Position numbers and translations under genes: made by a program
From: Clostridium sp. OF09-36
GTDB lineage: Bacteria > Bacillota > Clostridia > Lachnospirales > Lachnospiraceae
Length of the DNA stretch: 64,000 bases
Assembly (NCBI RefSeq): GCF_003481985.1
Contig: NZ_QUMD01000006.1
Span: forward strand, 62,001 to 126,000
Direction: 5' to 3'
Shown: positions 24,953-35,200 of the stretch, piece after piece
Position numbering within the stretch: position 1 is the first letter of the stretch
Layout: each line of letters starts with the position of its first letter
Notes under the pieces: model-generated
Databases searched by the model: none
Seen by the model: only the letters and a program-made list of their open reading frames with translations
Told to the model about the DNA's origin: nothing

Positions 24953-27900
24953 AAAAACGTAGATATCGAAGACTGTTTGCGGTGTTGACTGCTGCGATGT
25001 TCAGTGCCTGCAATGTTTCTACCGCGCTTGCGATGCCACTGCAGGAACTCACGGAAGATTATCAGCACTTCAATACAAAGCTGGTTGAAGAGAGTCGGCC
25101 GAAGGATATTGGCAGTGATGCATTTTCAGAGTGGTTTTTTACATATTTGGAAGAAGAAACTCTGTGGGACTGGTTTTATGGTGTTATGGAGGATGATACC
25201 AACGAAGATTACAGCGCACTGTATTCCTGGTATGAAAAAAATCAGGAGCAAATTGCAAAACAGTTGGGTGCAAATGCTTCGGCACTTATGGCAAGCAGTG
25301 TAGGAGATCTTTGGAATAACTGGATCGATGGGAATTTTGATCTTACTGGAGACGGAACAGAGAGCAATCCGTATCAGATTGAAGATCTGGAAGATCTGAT
25401 GATCATGACACAGGCGATTGCAGCTGGTACAGGTAATTATGATACTGCCCATTATCGGTTAATGGATGATATTGATCTTTCCTTTACCATTAATAATGGA
25501 AACTGGAACCCAATTGGCTGGTATCAGAATGCAGCACAGTTATCCGGTAATGTATCCAATAGTTTTAAGGGTACTTTTGACGGAGATGGCCATACAATCA
25601 GTGGCCTGAAAATTGTAAATATTTCAAAAAATCTTCAGAATGTTGGCCTTTTTGGAGTCTTGGATGGCGCGGTTGTAAAAAATCTGGTCATCGAAGATGC
25701 CCGTGTATATGGATATAACCATGTTGGCATTCTGGCCGGCAGATAAAGGGGAGTCCGTAATCACGGACGTGACAGTTGAAGGAACTGCTGCTGCCAATAC
25801 ATCATCTGGTGGTTATGCTTCTGATGCAGCGGTAGGTGGTCTGGCTGGAAAAATTTTCGGAAGCAGTTCTGGCTCCAGGGCTACGATCGAAAATGTAACA
25901 GCAACCGTGAATACAGTGAACCTCGGTGCTACCAGTAAAACGGGCGGTATTGCCGGTGAGGTGAGCAATGCCTATATCGTTGATACCAGTGTATCCGCGA
26001 CCGGAAATAATATCCTGGGCAGATATTATGTAGGCGGTATCGTCGGAGCAATGAGCAGCGGTACATCCCTTTACAATGTGTCCGTGGACGGAACAATTGG
26101 CGGAAACGGTGCCTATGCGGTTGGCGGTATCACTGGTTATTATGAAGGCGGAGAAATTGTTGTTGCCCGCATGTTTGGAGAGATCGGAAAGACAAATGCG
26201 GGAACAGCAAGAGAAGGCATCTTTATCGGTACCCGCAAAGATTCCGTTGATATGAAATATGGCACAACCTCTGGGAAGAACCTGGCGTACTGGTTCACGA
26301 CCGTAGCCAATAAGACAAAAGCGATTGTCGGAAGTGGAAAATCATCAGATACGACCGTTACCGATGCGGCCCACATCGGATATTGGAATGATAATGAAGT
26401 TCACTACTATTTGAAAAATGGAGCCAATGAAACCTATGATGCCAGCAGATATTTCTATGAAGAACTGGAAGACGGAATCCGCAATATTGTAGTTACCAGA
26501 CTGGATCGGGATTTTACGGTAGCAGATTACGAAAATGGCCTGCCATTTTCCATTGATCATTATGCACCGGGAACATATGGGCAGCCGGTGAAAGGCTATT
26601 TATTGTCGGTTAGTCGTGTAGATGTGGCAAATTCCAATGGCACATTTGATCAGGATGTGGCTACTTTTACGGCATATCCGGGAGGTGCCAACAGTTTTTA
26701 CCGGATCATCGATAAAGATAGTTCTGCTGCTGTCAGACCGGGAGAAACGGTCCATGTAACGACCGCAGCCAAGAATACAAATGGAAGCATTTATCAGATG
26801 GTAACGGATGAAAATGAGCCTGGCGGCGTAAAGCCACCAACCTATACGGATGAGGACGGAAATCCGCAGGATATGACGTATCAGACCGGTGGGGGATATA
26901 CGTTTGAAATGCCAGAGCATAGCACAGAGCTGGATGTAGAGTACATCAGGACAACCTCAAAACTTTCCATGGATCCGGCCAATGTGACGTTCCATGTGGT
27001 ACAGACCCGGACCGGGGACCGGAAAAATCCGACGGTGCAGACAGTAGTATTGGATGGCAACAACAATCAGCTTGCAACGTATACCGGAAATGATCTTTCT
27101 GCGATCAATGTTAATCCGGTTACTGTAAATGCTGTACACAATGATACCGGAGCAAGTACGGATAAAACACACAGCTGGAGCATTGACGATTCCGATCTTG
27201 TGGTAAATGCATCCGATGCAGGTTATGTGGAGACGGCTGCAAAGATCAAACCGAATATGGCCGGCAGTTGGATCAATGGCCTGTTAAATAAAGCGGTAAA
27301 AGCGCAGCAGGATAATAACTACTTAAGCGCAATTCCAGCTACTGTAACCAGCAAAAATGCAATTTTGACAGCTTCAACCAATGCAGACACCTCACCGGAT
27401 CATAAATCTGTTTACGGAAATGTGACCGTCACGGTTGATTTTAAGATTGTGGATGAGACAACGCTCCGCGTTGAAGGAGTGGAATTAAACAAGAACAATA
27501 TCACTTATACCATTACCAGGAAACTCACTGGAGACCGGAAAAATCCGACAGAAACCATTTTTGCAGATGAACCGCAGATCCTGGCAGCAAGTCTCAGACC
27601 GGCCAGAGTTTTACCCAGAATGTGCGTTGGGAAGATGAGAATCCCAAACAGTATTTAAAGATTACTCCACAGGGAAGCTTTGAGCATGAGTTGAAAGTGG
27701 AAGCAAAGTATGATCCGAATGGCGCTGATAACCCTGCATGGATCCAGAATGTCATTAATGCAGATAATCAGAAGCGGGATGCGGATCCTTATGAGAAGCT
27801 CTCCGGAACAGCAACGCAGGTAGAGCATGTGACCGTTACCAGTGAGGATGCTACGAATGGCCACCAGACCGCAGACTGCGAGGTTACATTGAAATTTGTC

Positions 27901-29157
27901 ACAGTGGATGAGACCGTCATTCACCCGGAAAGTGTTCAGATGGGCCAGCAACAGGTGAAATTTGATCTTCAGGCAACCAAAGAGGGTGATATTAATTCTG
28001 CAGTGAAAACCCGGACTGGATTTGATCCGGTACAGCTTAGCTGCACCGTACTGCCGGATTGTAGTTCAGATGCTTTACATACACCATATAACCGTGAAGT
28101 AATCTGGTCCGTATCGGATACGGATGTGGCAAGTATTTCCCAGACCGGTCTTCTGGCACCGAATCCAAATGCACAGTGGATTAAGGATGCTGAGCATGTA
28201 GCGCCGTATACTGGAACCAAGACGATCAAAGCGATTGCAACGACTGTTGACGGTCAGAAAGTGGGCGAAACCACGGTCGTTTTAAATTATGCTGCAAGGT
28301 GTATTGAGATGCCGGAAACAGAAACTCTGGATCTGGTACTCACGATGACCGGAAGAAGAAACTCTCCAACCTATACATTTGGTGATATGCCGCAGAAACA
28401 GGTGATTGCAACAACATATCAGGAAAAACGACCGGTTACTTACAGTTCTTCCAATACATCTGTGCTGCAGGTTTCTGCAGACGGAACGATCCGGCCAGTT
28501 CAGGATGCTGGTCTGAAGTGGATCAGAAAGGCGTGTGTAAGTCCGTATACGGGAACAATTCAGGCGGTTATTACCGGAACGGATGCGACTGGTTCAGACA
28601 GCACCGTTGTGACATTAAAAATTACAGTATCCGACCAGACAACTTATTCATCATCCTCCAGCGGTGGCGGCGGAGGTGGTGGCGGTGGCGGAAGCCACAG
28701 CTCAAAGGCAGTAGCCACCTCCGGCACAACACCTGCTGCCAGCAGTCTGCCGGAATATGTTGTGCGAGGAACATGGACAGAAACTGAGCAGCATAAATGG
28801 ATGTTCCGCGATGATACACGTACTTATGCATCTAAATGGGCAGCAATTTATAATCCATATGCGGATAAAACCAAAGGCCAGCAGGAGTATGACTGGTTCC
28901 GGTTTGATGAATCCGGTTATATGGTGACAGGTTGGTTTACAGATGTCGATGGAAACAGATACTATTTGAACCCGGTATCGGATGGTACACAGGGACGTAT
29001 GGTAACCGGTTGGTACTGGATCGACGGAATGTGCTATTACTTTAACCCAGTCTCTAATGGAACCAGAGGAGCCATGAAAAGAAATTGTGAAATTGACGGA
29101 TATCAGTTAAATGCAGATGGTATCTGGGTTGTGAATGGAGTAGTTCAGACAAAATAA
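24949..29157 (+). CDS. large secreted adhesin with GLUG-type and cell-wall-binding repeats (two frame breaks)
   Basis: The restored product is about 1,402 residues. It has a signal peptide (1-28), a short domain shared with the previous gene (about 50-100), a GLUG-like beta-helix (FKGTFDGDGHTISGLKI, NVGLFGVL, VGGLAGKIF), and Ig-like segments each marked by TGDRKNPT or TGRRNSPT. A poly-Gly linker (28665-28692) follows, and then choline-binding-type repeats (GYMVTGWFTDVDGNRYYLNP). The frame breaks at 25741 (one extra base or two missing) and near 27590-27605 (one missing). The segments are 24949-25746, 25697-27658 and 27622-29157. The repeats should attach it non-covalently to wall polymers, in contrast to the sortase-type neighbour. 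Confidence 0.75.
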
Positions 29158-29177
29158 ATATACCAGTGTATTTATTA

Positions 29178-29213
29178 TTTTGGTGGTGCCCTGTTAAGGG
29201 CACTGCCATCAAA
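29178..29213. terminator. inverted repeat after the adhesin gene
   Basis: TGCCC and GGGCA around a six-base loop are flanked by further pairing of TTTTGGTGG with CTGCCATCAAAA. The hairpin lies 20 bp after the adhesin stop. No T-tract follows on the plus strand, so termination efficiency is uncertain. Confidence 0.4.
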
Positions 29214-29246
29214 AGAATAAGTGACCATACACAGGGGGAACTGCCG

Positions 29247-29420
29247 TTGGAAAAGCCGGGAAACAAACAAGATGAAGAATCCGAGGAAGATTGGAAATTA
29301 CTTTTTGAATTGTATGAAATTCTTAAAAAGAGGGTTGATGCCAGGGAAGAAAAGATGCGGGATTATGTAAGAAAAGTTGGTTTGACAGAGAAAGAAAAGA
29401 ATAAGGATGAGCAGCAATAA
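29247..29420 (+). CDS. small charged helical protein
   Basis: This 57-residue protein starts at TTG 29247 behind AGGGGGAA. It is highly charged and helical (DWKLLFELYEILKKRVDARE) with a Lys/Glu tail, and has no signal or membrane segment. The frame is open upstream without a better start. No family recognised. Confidence 0.5.
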   Translation: MEKPGNKQDEESEEDWKLLFELYEILKKRVDAREEKMRDYVRKVGLTEKEKNKDEQQ

Positions 29421-29589
29421 CAATGCAGGGAATCGTATGCTGTCAAAGGGATACGGTTCAGTTTCCGCAGGCGCGGTGTGTACCTTGAAAACTGAATAGT
29501 ATGATAGCAAAAGAATATGCAGTATGGAAAATTCCCATGCTGCGGAATATGAATAACGTTTCTTGATTATAATTGAAATACTGGAAGCA
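29421..29589. other. intergenic region, no gene seen
   Basis: No gene or hairpin is evident between the small charged protein and the phased repeats at 29590; the sequence becomes increasingly AT-rich towards the repeats. Confidence 0.4.
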
Positions 29590-29717
29590 CCGAAAAAGTG
29601 TTTTATATTCCGGATTAACAACCAAAAAAATGTTAAGATTTATAAAATAACATCCGAAAAAATGTTAAAATAATTAGAATTACAGCCGAAAAAATGTTAT
29701 AATTAAAACGACGGTAG
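29590..29717 (+). promoter_or_regulatory. four direct repeats at exact 32-bp spacing, overlapping a promoter
   Basis: CCGAAAAAATGTTA-like sequences begin at 29590, 29622, 29654 and 29686, every 32 bp or three helical turns. Copy 1 is a weaker match (AAAAAGTGTTTTA) and copy 2 starts CCA. The last copy runs into an extended -10 element, TGTTATAAT (29696-29704), 44 bp before the ATPase start. Cooperative repressor binding on one DNA face is implied, presumably controlling the DUF4143 ATPase. Confidence 0.75.
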
Positions 29718-29747
29718 GAAACATATGCGTTTTGGAGGAGTTTTTTT

Positions 29748-31058
29748 ATGGAAAGAGAACTGTTTACTAAGTTGGAACGGTGGATGAAGAAAAAGAATAG
29801 AAAGCCTTTGATCATACAGGGGGCAAGACAGGTCGGCAAAACATGGATCATGAAGGAATTTGGTGCCAGATTCTATGAAAATACAGTCTATATCAATTTT
29901 GATAATAATAAAGCGATGAAGGACGTATTTGAACTGGATTTTGATTTAAAGAGGATCTTGTCGGCAATTAAAATAGAATACGGAAAAAGTTTTCAGGCAG
30001 AGAATACCCTGATTATTTTTGATGAGATTCAGGAAGCGCCAAAGGCTCTGGCATCATTAAAGTATTTTTATGAGAACGCGCCACAGTATTCTATTATTGC
30101 AGCCGGTTCATTGCTCGGTGTTGCATTGCATCAGGGAACATCCTTTCCGGTGGGAAAAGTGGATTTTTTAAAACTCTGTCCAATGAGTTTTAGTGAATTT
30201 CTTTTGGCGGTTGGTGAAAATGGGCTGTATGAAACACTTAAGGCCCAGGACTATGAGCTGATCAATGCATATGCAGGAAAGTACGTGGATCTGTTGAAGA
30301 AGTATTACTATGTGGGCGGAATGCCAGAGGTGGTACAGACTTATATTGATTCCGATGATCTGTATGAAGTTCGTGAGATCCAGAACAATCTTCTCACGTA
30401 CTATGAGGAAGATTTCAGCAAGCATGCTCCCAAAGAGGTTGTTCCGCGTATTATGATGGTCTGGAATTCAATTCCGTCCCAACTGGCGAAGGAAAACCGA
30501 AAGTTCATGTACGGTGCGCTGCGTGAAGGAGCACGGGCTAAAGATTTTGAGCTTGCAATACAGTGGCTCGAAGATGCAGGATTGATTTTGAGAAGCTACA
30601 GGGTATCAAAGCCGGATATTCCACTTATTGCATATATGGAAATGAACAGTTTCAAGATGTTCATGTTTGATGTGGGATTATTAACAGCGAAGGCCGGTTT
30701 ATCGGCCAGATTGTTGCTTGACGGCAGCCGTATTTTTGAAGAGTTCAAAGGGGCGCTCACAGAGCAGTATGTCGCGCAGGAGTTGCATGCAGCTGGATAT
30801 CCACTCTATTATTTTGCGACAGAGCGTTCAACGGGTGAAATTAATTTCATGCTGCAGGGAGATCTGGATTGCATCCCAATTGAAGTAAAAGCGGAACAAA
30901 ATCTTCGCGCAAAGAGCCTGAAAGCTTTTTGTGATAAATATCAGCCGGACATGGCGGTTCGAAGCAGCATGGCAAATTATAAAAAAGAAGACTGGCTTAT
31001 TAATGTTCCATTATATATGCTCGCTGAGTATTTAAAAAATATGGTGCATGTAAATTAG
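29748..31058 (+). CDS. AAA ATPase with DUF4143 domain
   Basis: This 436-residue protein has an AAA_14 ATPase domain with Walker A IQGARQVGKTWIM, Walker B TLIIFDEIQEAP and sensor IIAAGSLLG. The DUF4143 C-terminal domain follows, with a nuclease-like EVKA motif (IPIEVKAEQNLRAKSLKAF). The start is ATG behind TTGGAGGAG. The family is abundant and poorly understood; proposed roles include regulation and defence. It stands alone between secreted-protein genes, under the phased repeats, with its own terminator. Confidence 0.88.
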   Translation: MERELFTKLERWMKKKNRKPLIIQGARQVGKTWIMKEFGARFYENTVYINFDNNKAMKDVFELDFDLKRILSAIKIEYGKSFQAENTLIIFDEIQEAPKALASLKYFYENAPQYSIIAAGSLLGVALHQGTSFPVGKVDFLKLCPMSFSEFLLAVGENGLYETLKAQDYELINAYAGKYVDLLKKYYYVGGMPEVVQTYIDSDDLYEVREIQNNLLTYYEEDFSKHAPKEVVPRIMMVWNSIPSQLAKENRKFMYGALREGARAKDFELAIQWLEDAGLILRSYRVSKPDIPLIAYMEMNSFKMFMFDVGLLTAKAGLSARLLLDGSRIFEEFKGALTEQYVAQELHAAGYPLYYFATERSTGEINFMLQGDLDCIPIEVKAEQNLRAKSLKAFCDKYQPDMAVRSSMANYKKEDWLINVPLYMLAEYLKNMVHVN

Positions 31059-31068
31059 GCTATGGGAG

Positions 31069-31101
31069 AAACGGGCTATCGTTTGGTGGCCTGTTTTTTA
31101 T
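31069..31101 (+). terminator. terminator after the DUF4143 ATPase gene
   Basis: AAACGGGC (31069-31076) pairs with GCCTGTTT (31089-31096) with one G-U pair, followed by TTTATTT. It lies 10 bp after the stop. Confidence 0.6.
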
Positions 31102-31278
31102 TTAGACAGATTTGAAGTATTCATATTCCGTAGCATGGGAAGAGAAAGAAAATTCTATAATTGATGTTCGATAGTCATGATTTTTGTTCAAAAGGGCTTT
31201 TGGATCAGGTTGGTAGTTTACATATCATCATGGATCGTATACAGTGATTATAGAGCAGAGAAGGAGGGGAGAAGTTTT

Positions 31279-32139
31279 ATGAAAAGACTAACCATTTTGT
31301 GTGCGGCTTTGACTGCAGCGATGTTTATGAATATGTCAGCATACGCTGGGACTTCAGAAGTGGCAGCAGAAGTCAGTGCCGGTACTGTATGCTTACCGGG
31401 AGCTGATTTAACGGATGTAATGGGCTGCGGTTCTATTTTCAGTGATCAGCATCCGGAAATTACGGATCCAGAATATTACTTAAAAGAATGGTACAATTCT
31501 CCGCAAGAAGGGGAACAGAGCATTTTAAATGCGCATGGAGAATATAAGACACCATACAACAATTACATGGATGAGGCATATCCACTTTTGCAGGAATTTC
31601 TTCATAGTTTTGACTGGATCCATGCAGATGAATATACCAGATACCAGAAAGCTTTTGAAAGAGTCGGGGCAGCATACCATGGAAATATCTATGATGCGGA
31701 TGCGGGATACAATCGCAGTAAAGAGCGGTGGTTGGTCCTTCGTACCAGACATGGGATGTGTGAACAGTTTTCAAATGAACTGGCAGAGCTTTGTAAGCTG
31801 GTAGGCGTCAGATGTGAAGCATATCAGTCTTCGGCCTATCATAAGCGGTGTTTGGTACAGATCGGAGAAATCTGGTACGTGGTTGATCCAACCAATAATG
31901 GGGTGAAGAACTGCAAGGCCGTTGATTATGCGGCGGAGAGAGATCGGTATAAAAACGAGTATTTTGCATCAGAAGAAGCGCAAATATTGCAGGAACAGTT
32001 AGATATGGGAGAAAAAGCCCAAAAAGGTGAAATTACATGGAGAGAGTATTTTCATTATTTATTCCCAGACTATACAGACGAACAGATCCAGTCGCAATTG
32101 GGAATGAGCTATGAAGAATACGGAAATCTTTGGAAATAA
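31279..32139 (+). CDS. secreted transglutaminase-like (papain-fold) enzyme
   Basis: This 286-residue protein has a signal peptide (MKRLTILCAALTAAMFMNM...AYA). Its transglutaminase-like core has the catalytic Cys in RTRHGMCEQFSNELAELC, a His in SSAYHKRCLVQIG and Asp in IWYVVDPTNNG, about residues 155-215. The ATG at 31279 has GGAGGGGAG in front. It directly precedes the giant adhesin gene. Enzymes of this fold cross-link or hydrolyse Gln side chains and could join or trim adhesin subunits; this is inferred from the fold and location. A terminator separates it from the adhesin gene. Confidence 0.75.
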   Translation: MKRLTILCAALTAAMFMNMSAYAGTSEVAAEVSAGTVCLPGADLTDVMGCGSIFSDQHPEITDPEYYLKEWYNSPQEGEQSILNAHGEYKTPYNNYMDEAYPLLQEFLHSFDWIHADEYTRYQKAFERVGAAYHGNIYDADAGYNRSKERWLVLRTRHGMCEQFSNELAELCKLVGVRCEAYQSSAYHKRCLVQIGEIWYVVDPTNNGVKNCKAVDYAAERDRYKNEYFASEEAQILQEQLDMGEKAQKGEITWREYFHYLFPDYTDEQIQSQLGMSYEEYGNLWK

Positions 32140-32156
32140 TAGAATAGATATTTGTG

Positions 32157-32191
32157 AGCAGGCTATCAGTTTTGATGGCCTGCTTTTTTAA
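32157..32191 (+). terminator. terminator before the giant adhesin gene
   Basis: AGCAGGC (32157-32163) and GCCTGCT (32178-32184) form a stem with inner ATCA/TGAT pairing, followed by TTTTTT. It ends the transglutaminase-like gene 30 bp before the adhesin start. Confidence 0.75.
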
Positions 32192-32221
32192 ATTACAAAA
32201 AGGGAAAGAGAGTAGATAAAG

Positions 32222-35200
32222 ATGAAAAAACTTCGAAGGAACAAAAATCGAATTTGTGCAGGGATGCTTGCATTTATTCTCAGTACGTCTCCAGTGTTAA
32301 ATAACATCCCGGCATTTTTCATCTCCAGTGAAGCTGCGACATATGGTGATACGATGCAGGCTTATATTAAGGACTCTGGATTTCGCCAGTATTGTATTGA
32401 CGGAATGTCACCGAATAATGCATTGGGAGTGGCAGATCGATACGTATATGTAAGCCCGTATGCGTCACTGAGCGAAGCAGAGGCTGGGCAGATATTTTTT
32501 GCATTGCTATCATTAGAGGTGAGTCAAGGCGGTAGCCAGGATCTTAATAAAGCGTTAAACCAGCTTCAGAAGGCAGCGGTATCATTAGGGTTGTTGCCAA
32601 TGACATCACCAGTAACAAAGGATGATTTAAAGCTGTATTTACACAGTGCTGCCACCAGGGCAAAATATCCGTGGGTAAAGGTCTGGAGTGATAATGCAGA
32701 CAAATTGTTGGAAACAGCCGGGTTACTAAGCAGTAGTTCCGCTGGGGCTACAATGGGTGGACTGGTTCCGGCAACTCTGGCAGGCCATACCACTCCGGAA
32801 ACAGCGGTAGCAGTAGATGGAACCTTAAGTATTAAGTTTGCGCAGGACGGCTCAGATGCCGGGTTTATCCAGTCGGTACCGTTGAAATTTTCTGCGACGG
32901 GGGAGGCCGGCTCCTACGTATCTGAAATTCCGAATGGTTGGACGTATGTAAAAACGGATACGGAGATTATCTTTACCAATCCTGGAAACAGCCCGACTCC
33001 GTTATATGTGCAGTTTGATCCAATAGGAACAAGGTATGAAACGGCAATGGGAACATTCGCTTCGGCCAGAGATTTGTATGAACAGTGTCTGCAGCTGTGG
33101 GTGCTTCAGCAGTGTGCTGGTCAGCATAAGAAATTCCCGCGAATTGGGGTAGTGCCGGCCCAGCAGCATCAGAGACTGGCATACGTGGAAATGGCTCTTC
33201 CTAGCAGTGTGTATTATGCGTCCGTGGGAGCATCAGGAGTTTTCGGTACAGGAATTTTCTGGGGCCAGCAAGGTTTTGGTGGGAATGGTGGAAATACGCC
33301 ATCGTATCCATCTGGAACCTCCAGCAGTGGCAGCCTTGAATTTAACTGTTATCGGCATGAGGAGGACTGGACTTCTACTTATAATACGCAGCTGACTAAG
33401 TATGATCATGAAACGGGAGAAACTTTGGAGGGATCAAGTTTCCGGTTTTATGAGCGTTTTGATGATAAGGACCAGGTCAATCTGGAACGTGACGGAGCAG
33501 TAGAACTGTATGGTGGAACAGATCATGAAATGTATCTGTCAAAATACCTGGATAATCCGGTTGTATGGGATGATTATCGGTTTGTTGCGACCGTTACGAC
33601 CAATGAAGAAGGCTATGCATCCAATACTGTAGAGCACAAATATCATTACGATAAAACCTTCTGTGATGGACATCCGGCACCGGCTTTTGTCGAAGTCCCG
33701 GAAGAGGAAGAAGATGAGGAAGGAGAAGTTACAAATCAGGACGAAATTGATGAAGCAAAGGAAGAAAACCGAAGACTTGCAAGTGGCTGGCTGGAATGTT
33801 TTGATGCGTGCGACGAAACTGCATCTGCAGGTACCTATGAGGGAGTCCACTTTCATTGGCTGATGTCGGAAGTCAGCCAGGGAGAAATCTCTTTCATTGC
33901 ATCAAGCGGCGGCGAGGAGGGAAGCACTCCGAATGCAGGGCCGACCAGTTCGGCATCCGGGGAGGATTCCTATGTAAATTCTGGCTGTAAGCAGGATGCG
34001 GAAGCGACATACAATAAATTTATTGCTTTGAAATACAGCTATACCTATCAGGAGGATACCGCGCGAAATGGGTATATTCTCCACGATCTGCATAATGATG
34101 ACCTTCCTATTGAGGTGATCACAACGGATTCTTCGGAAAATGGTGCAAATTCATATTTTGCGAATGAATACAGCAATCAGATCCAGATCAACGAAGATGC
34201 TGCTCCGGAGACAGATTCTTTCACGAGTAGAGTGGAGCAAGGCGCCGTTCATAGTATCACGGAGTCCGAGTATGCGGAGCTGATAGGAGAAGATCTGGAT
34301 GTTCCGGCACTGGAGGAAGAGAAGAAAGAAGGAATTCTTTCAAAGGCCATTTCATTTTTTACAAAAATATTTAAGATCGAAAAAGAAGTGGAGCTTGAAG
34401 AAACAAAGGCACCGGAGCGTGTGGACGGCTCAGCTGCGGATACAAAAAAATCAGATGATGAAGAGTTTCAGAAGCATGAGACAGTGGACGGAGCGGATGA
34501 AACAACGGATTCCGACAACATTGATAATAAAAATTCATCGGATTCCGATGGTGAAATTTTGGATTCCACGGAAGTTTCGGATAAGGATGAGGAAAATCAG
34601 GAGGATAAAGGTGAAGTAGAGAACCCTGACGGCGGAATATCAGATACGGACTCAAAAGATGAGCCTGAGAAAAATGATTCCGAAACAGGATCTGAGGACG
34701 CAGCAGAGAAAGATTCCGATACGGGTACTAGCTTTGGAGACCTGGAAAATTCAGACAGTGTGGATGACGCAGCTTCTAAAGAGCTGGACAGCACGGTTGG
34801 AGATGTGTCTGCGAGATTGAAAACCTTTGAAGGAAAGGTATTTTCCGGCTGGATTGAAAAAGGCATTCAAAAACTTTTCGGTATTATGACTGTTTATGCA
34901 GAGACAACGGAGAATGCAGCGGGCAGTGATATAGAAAAGGAGCTGGTTTCTGCCGTAGAAACTAGGGACGATGATTCCGAGGATGTTTCTGATGAAGAGG
35001 AAAGCAGGCCGTCTAAGGAAGAAACGCCAATTCAGGATGTTGTAAAAGATAATCGTGATTTAAAAAAGGAGGAAAATCCCACAAAAGAAGAATTGGCAGA
35101 CATTGATTCAGAAGAATTCCTTGATGACGATATTGAAGATGAACAGGAATTTATTGAGGATGAAGAACGAATCAGAGAGATAGAGGCTCTTGGCGGCAGG

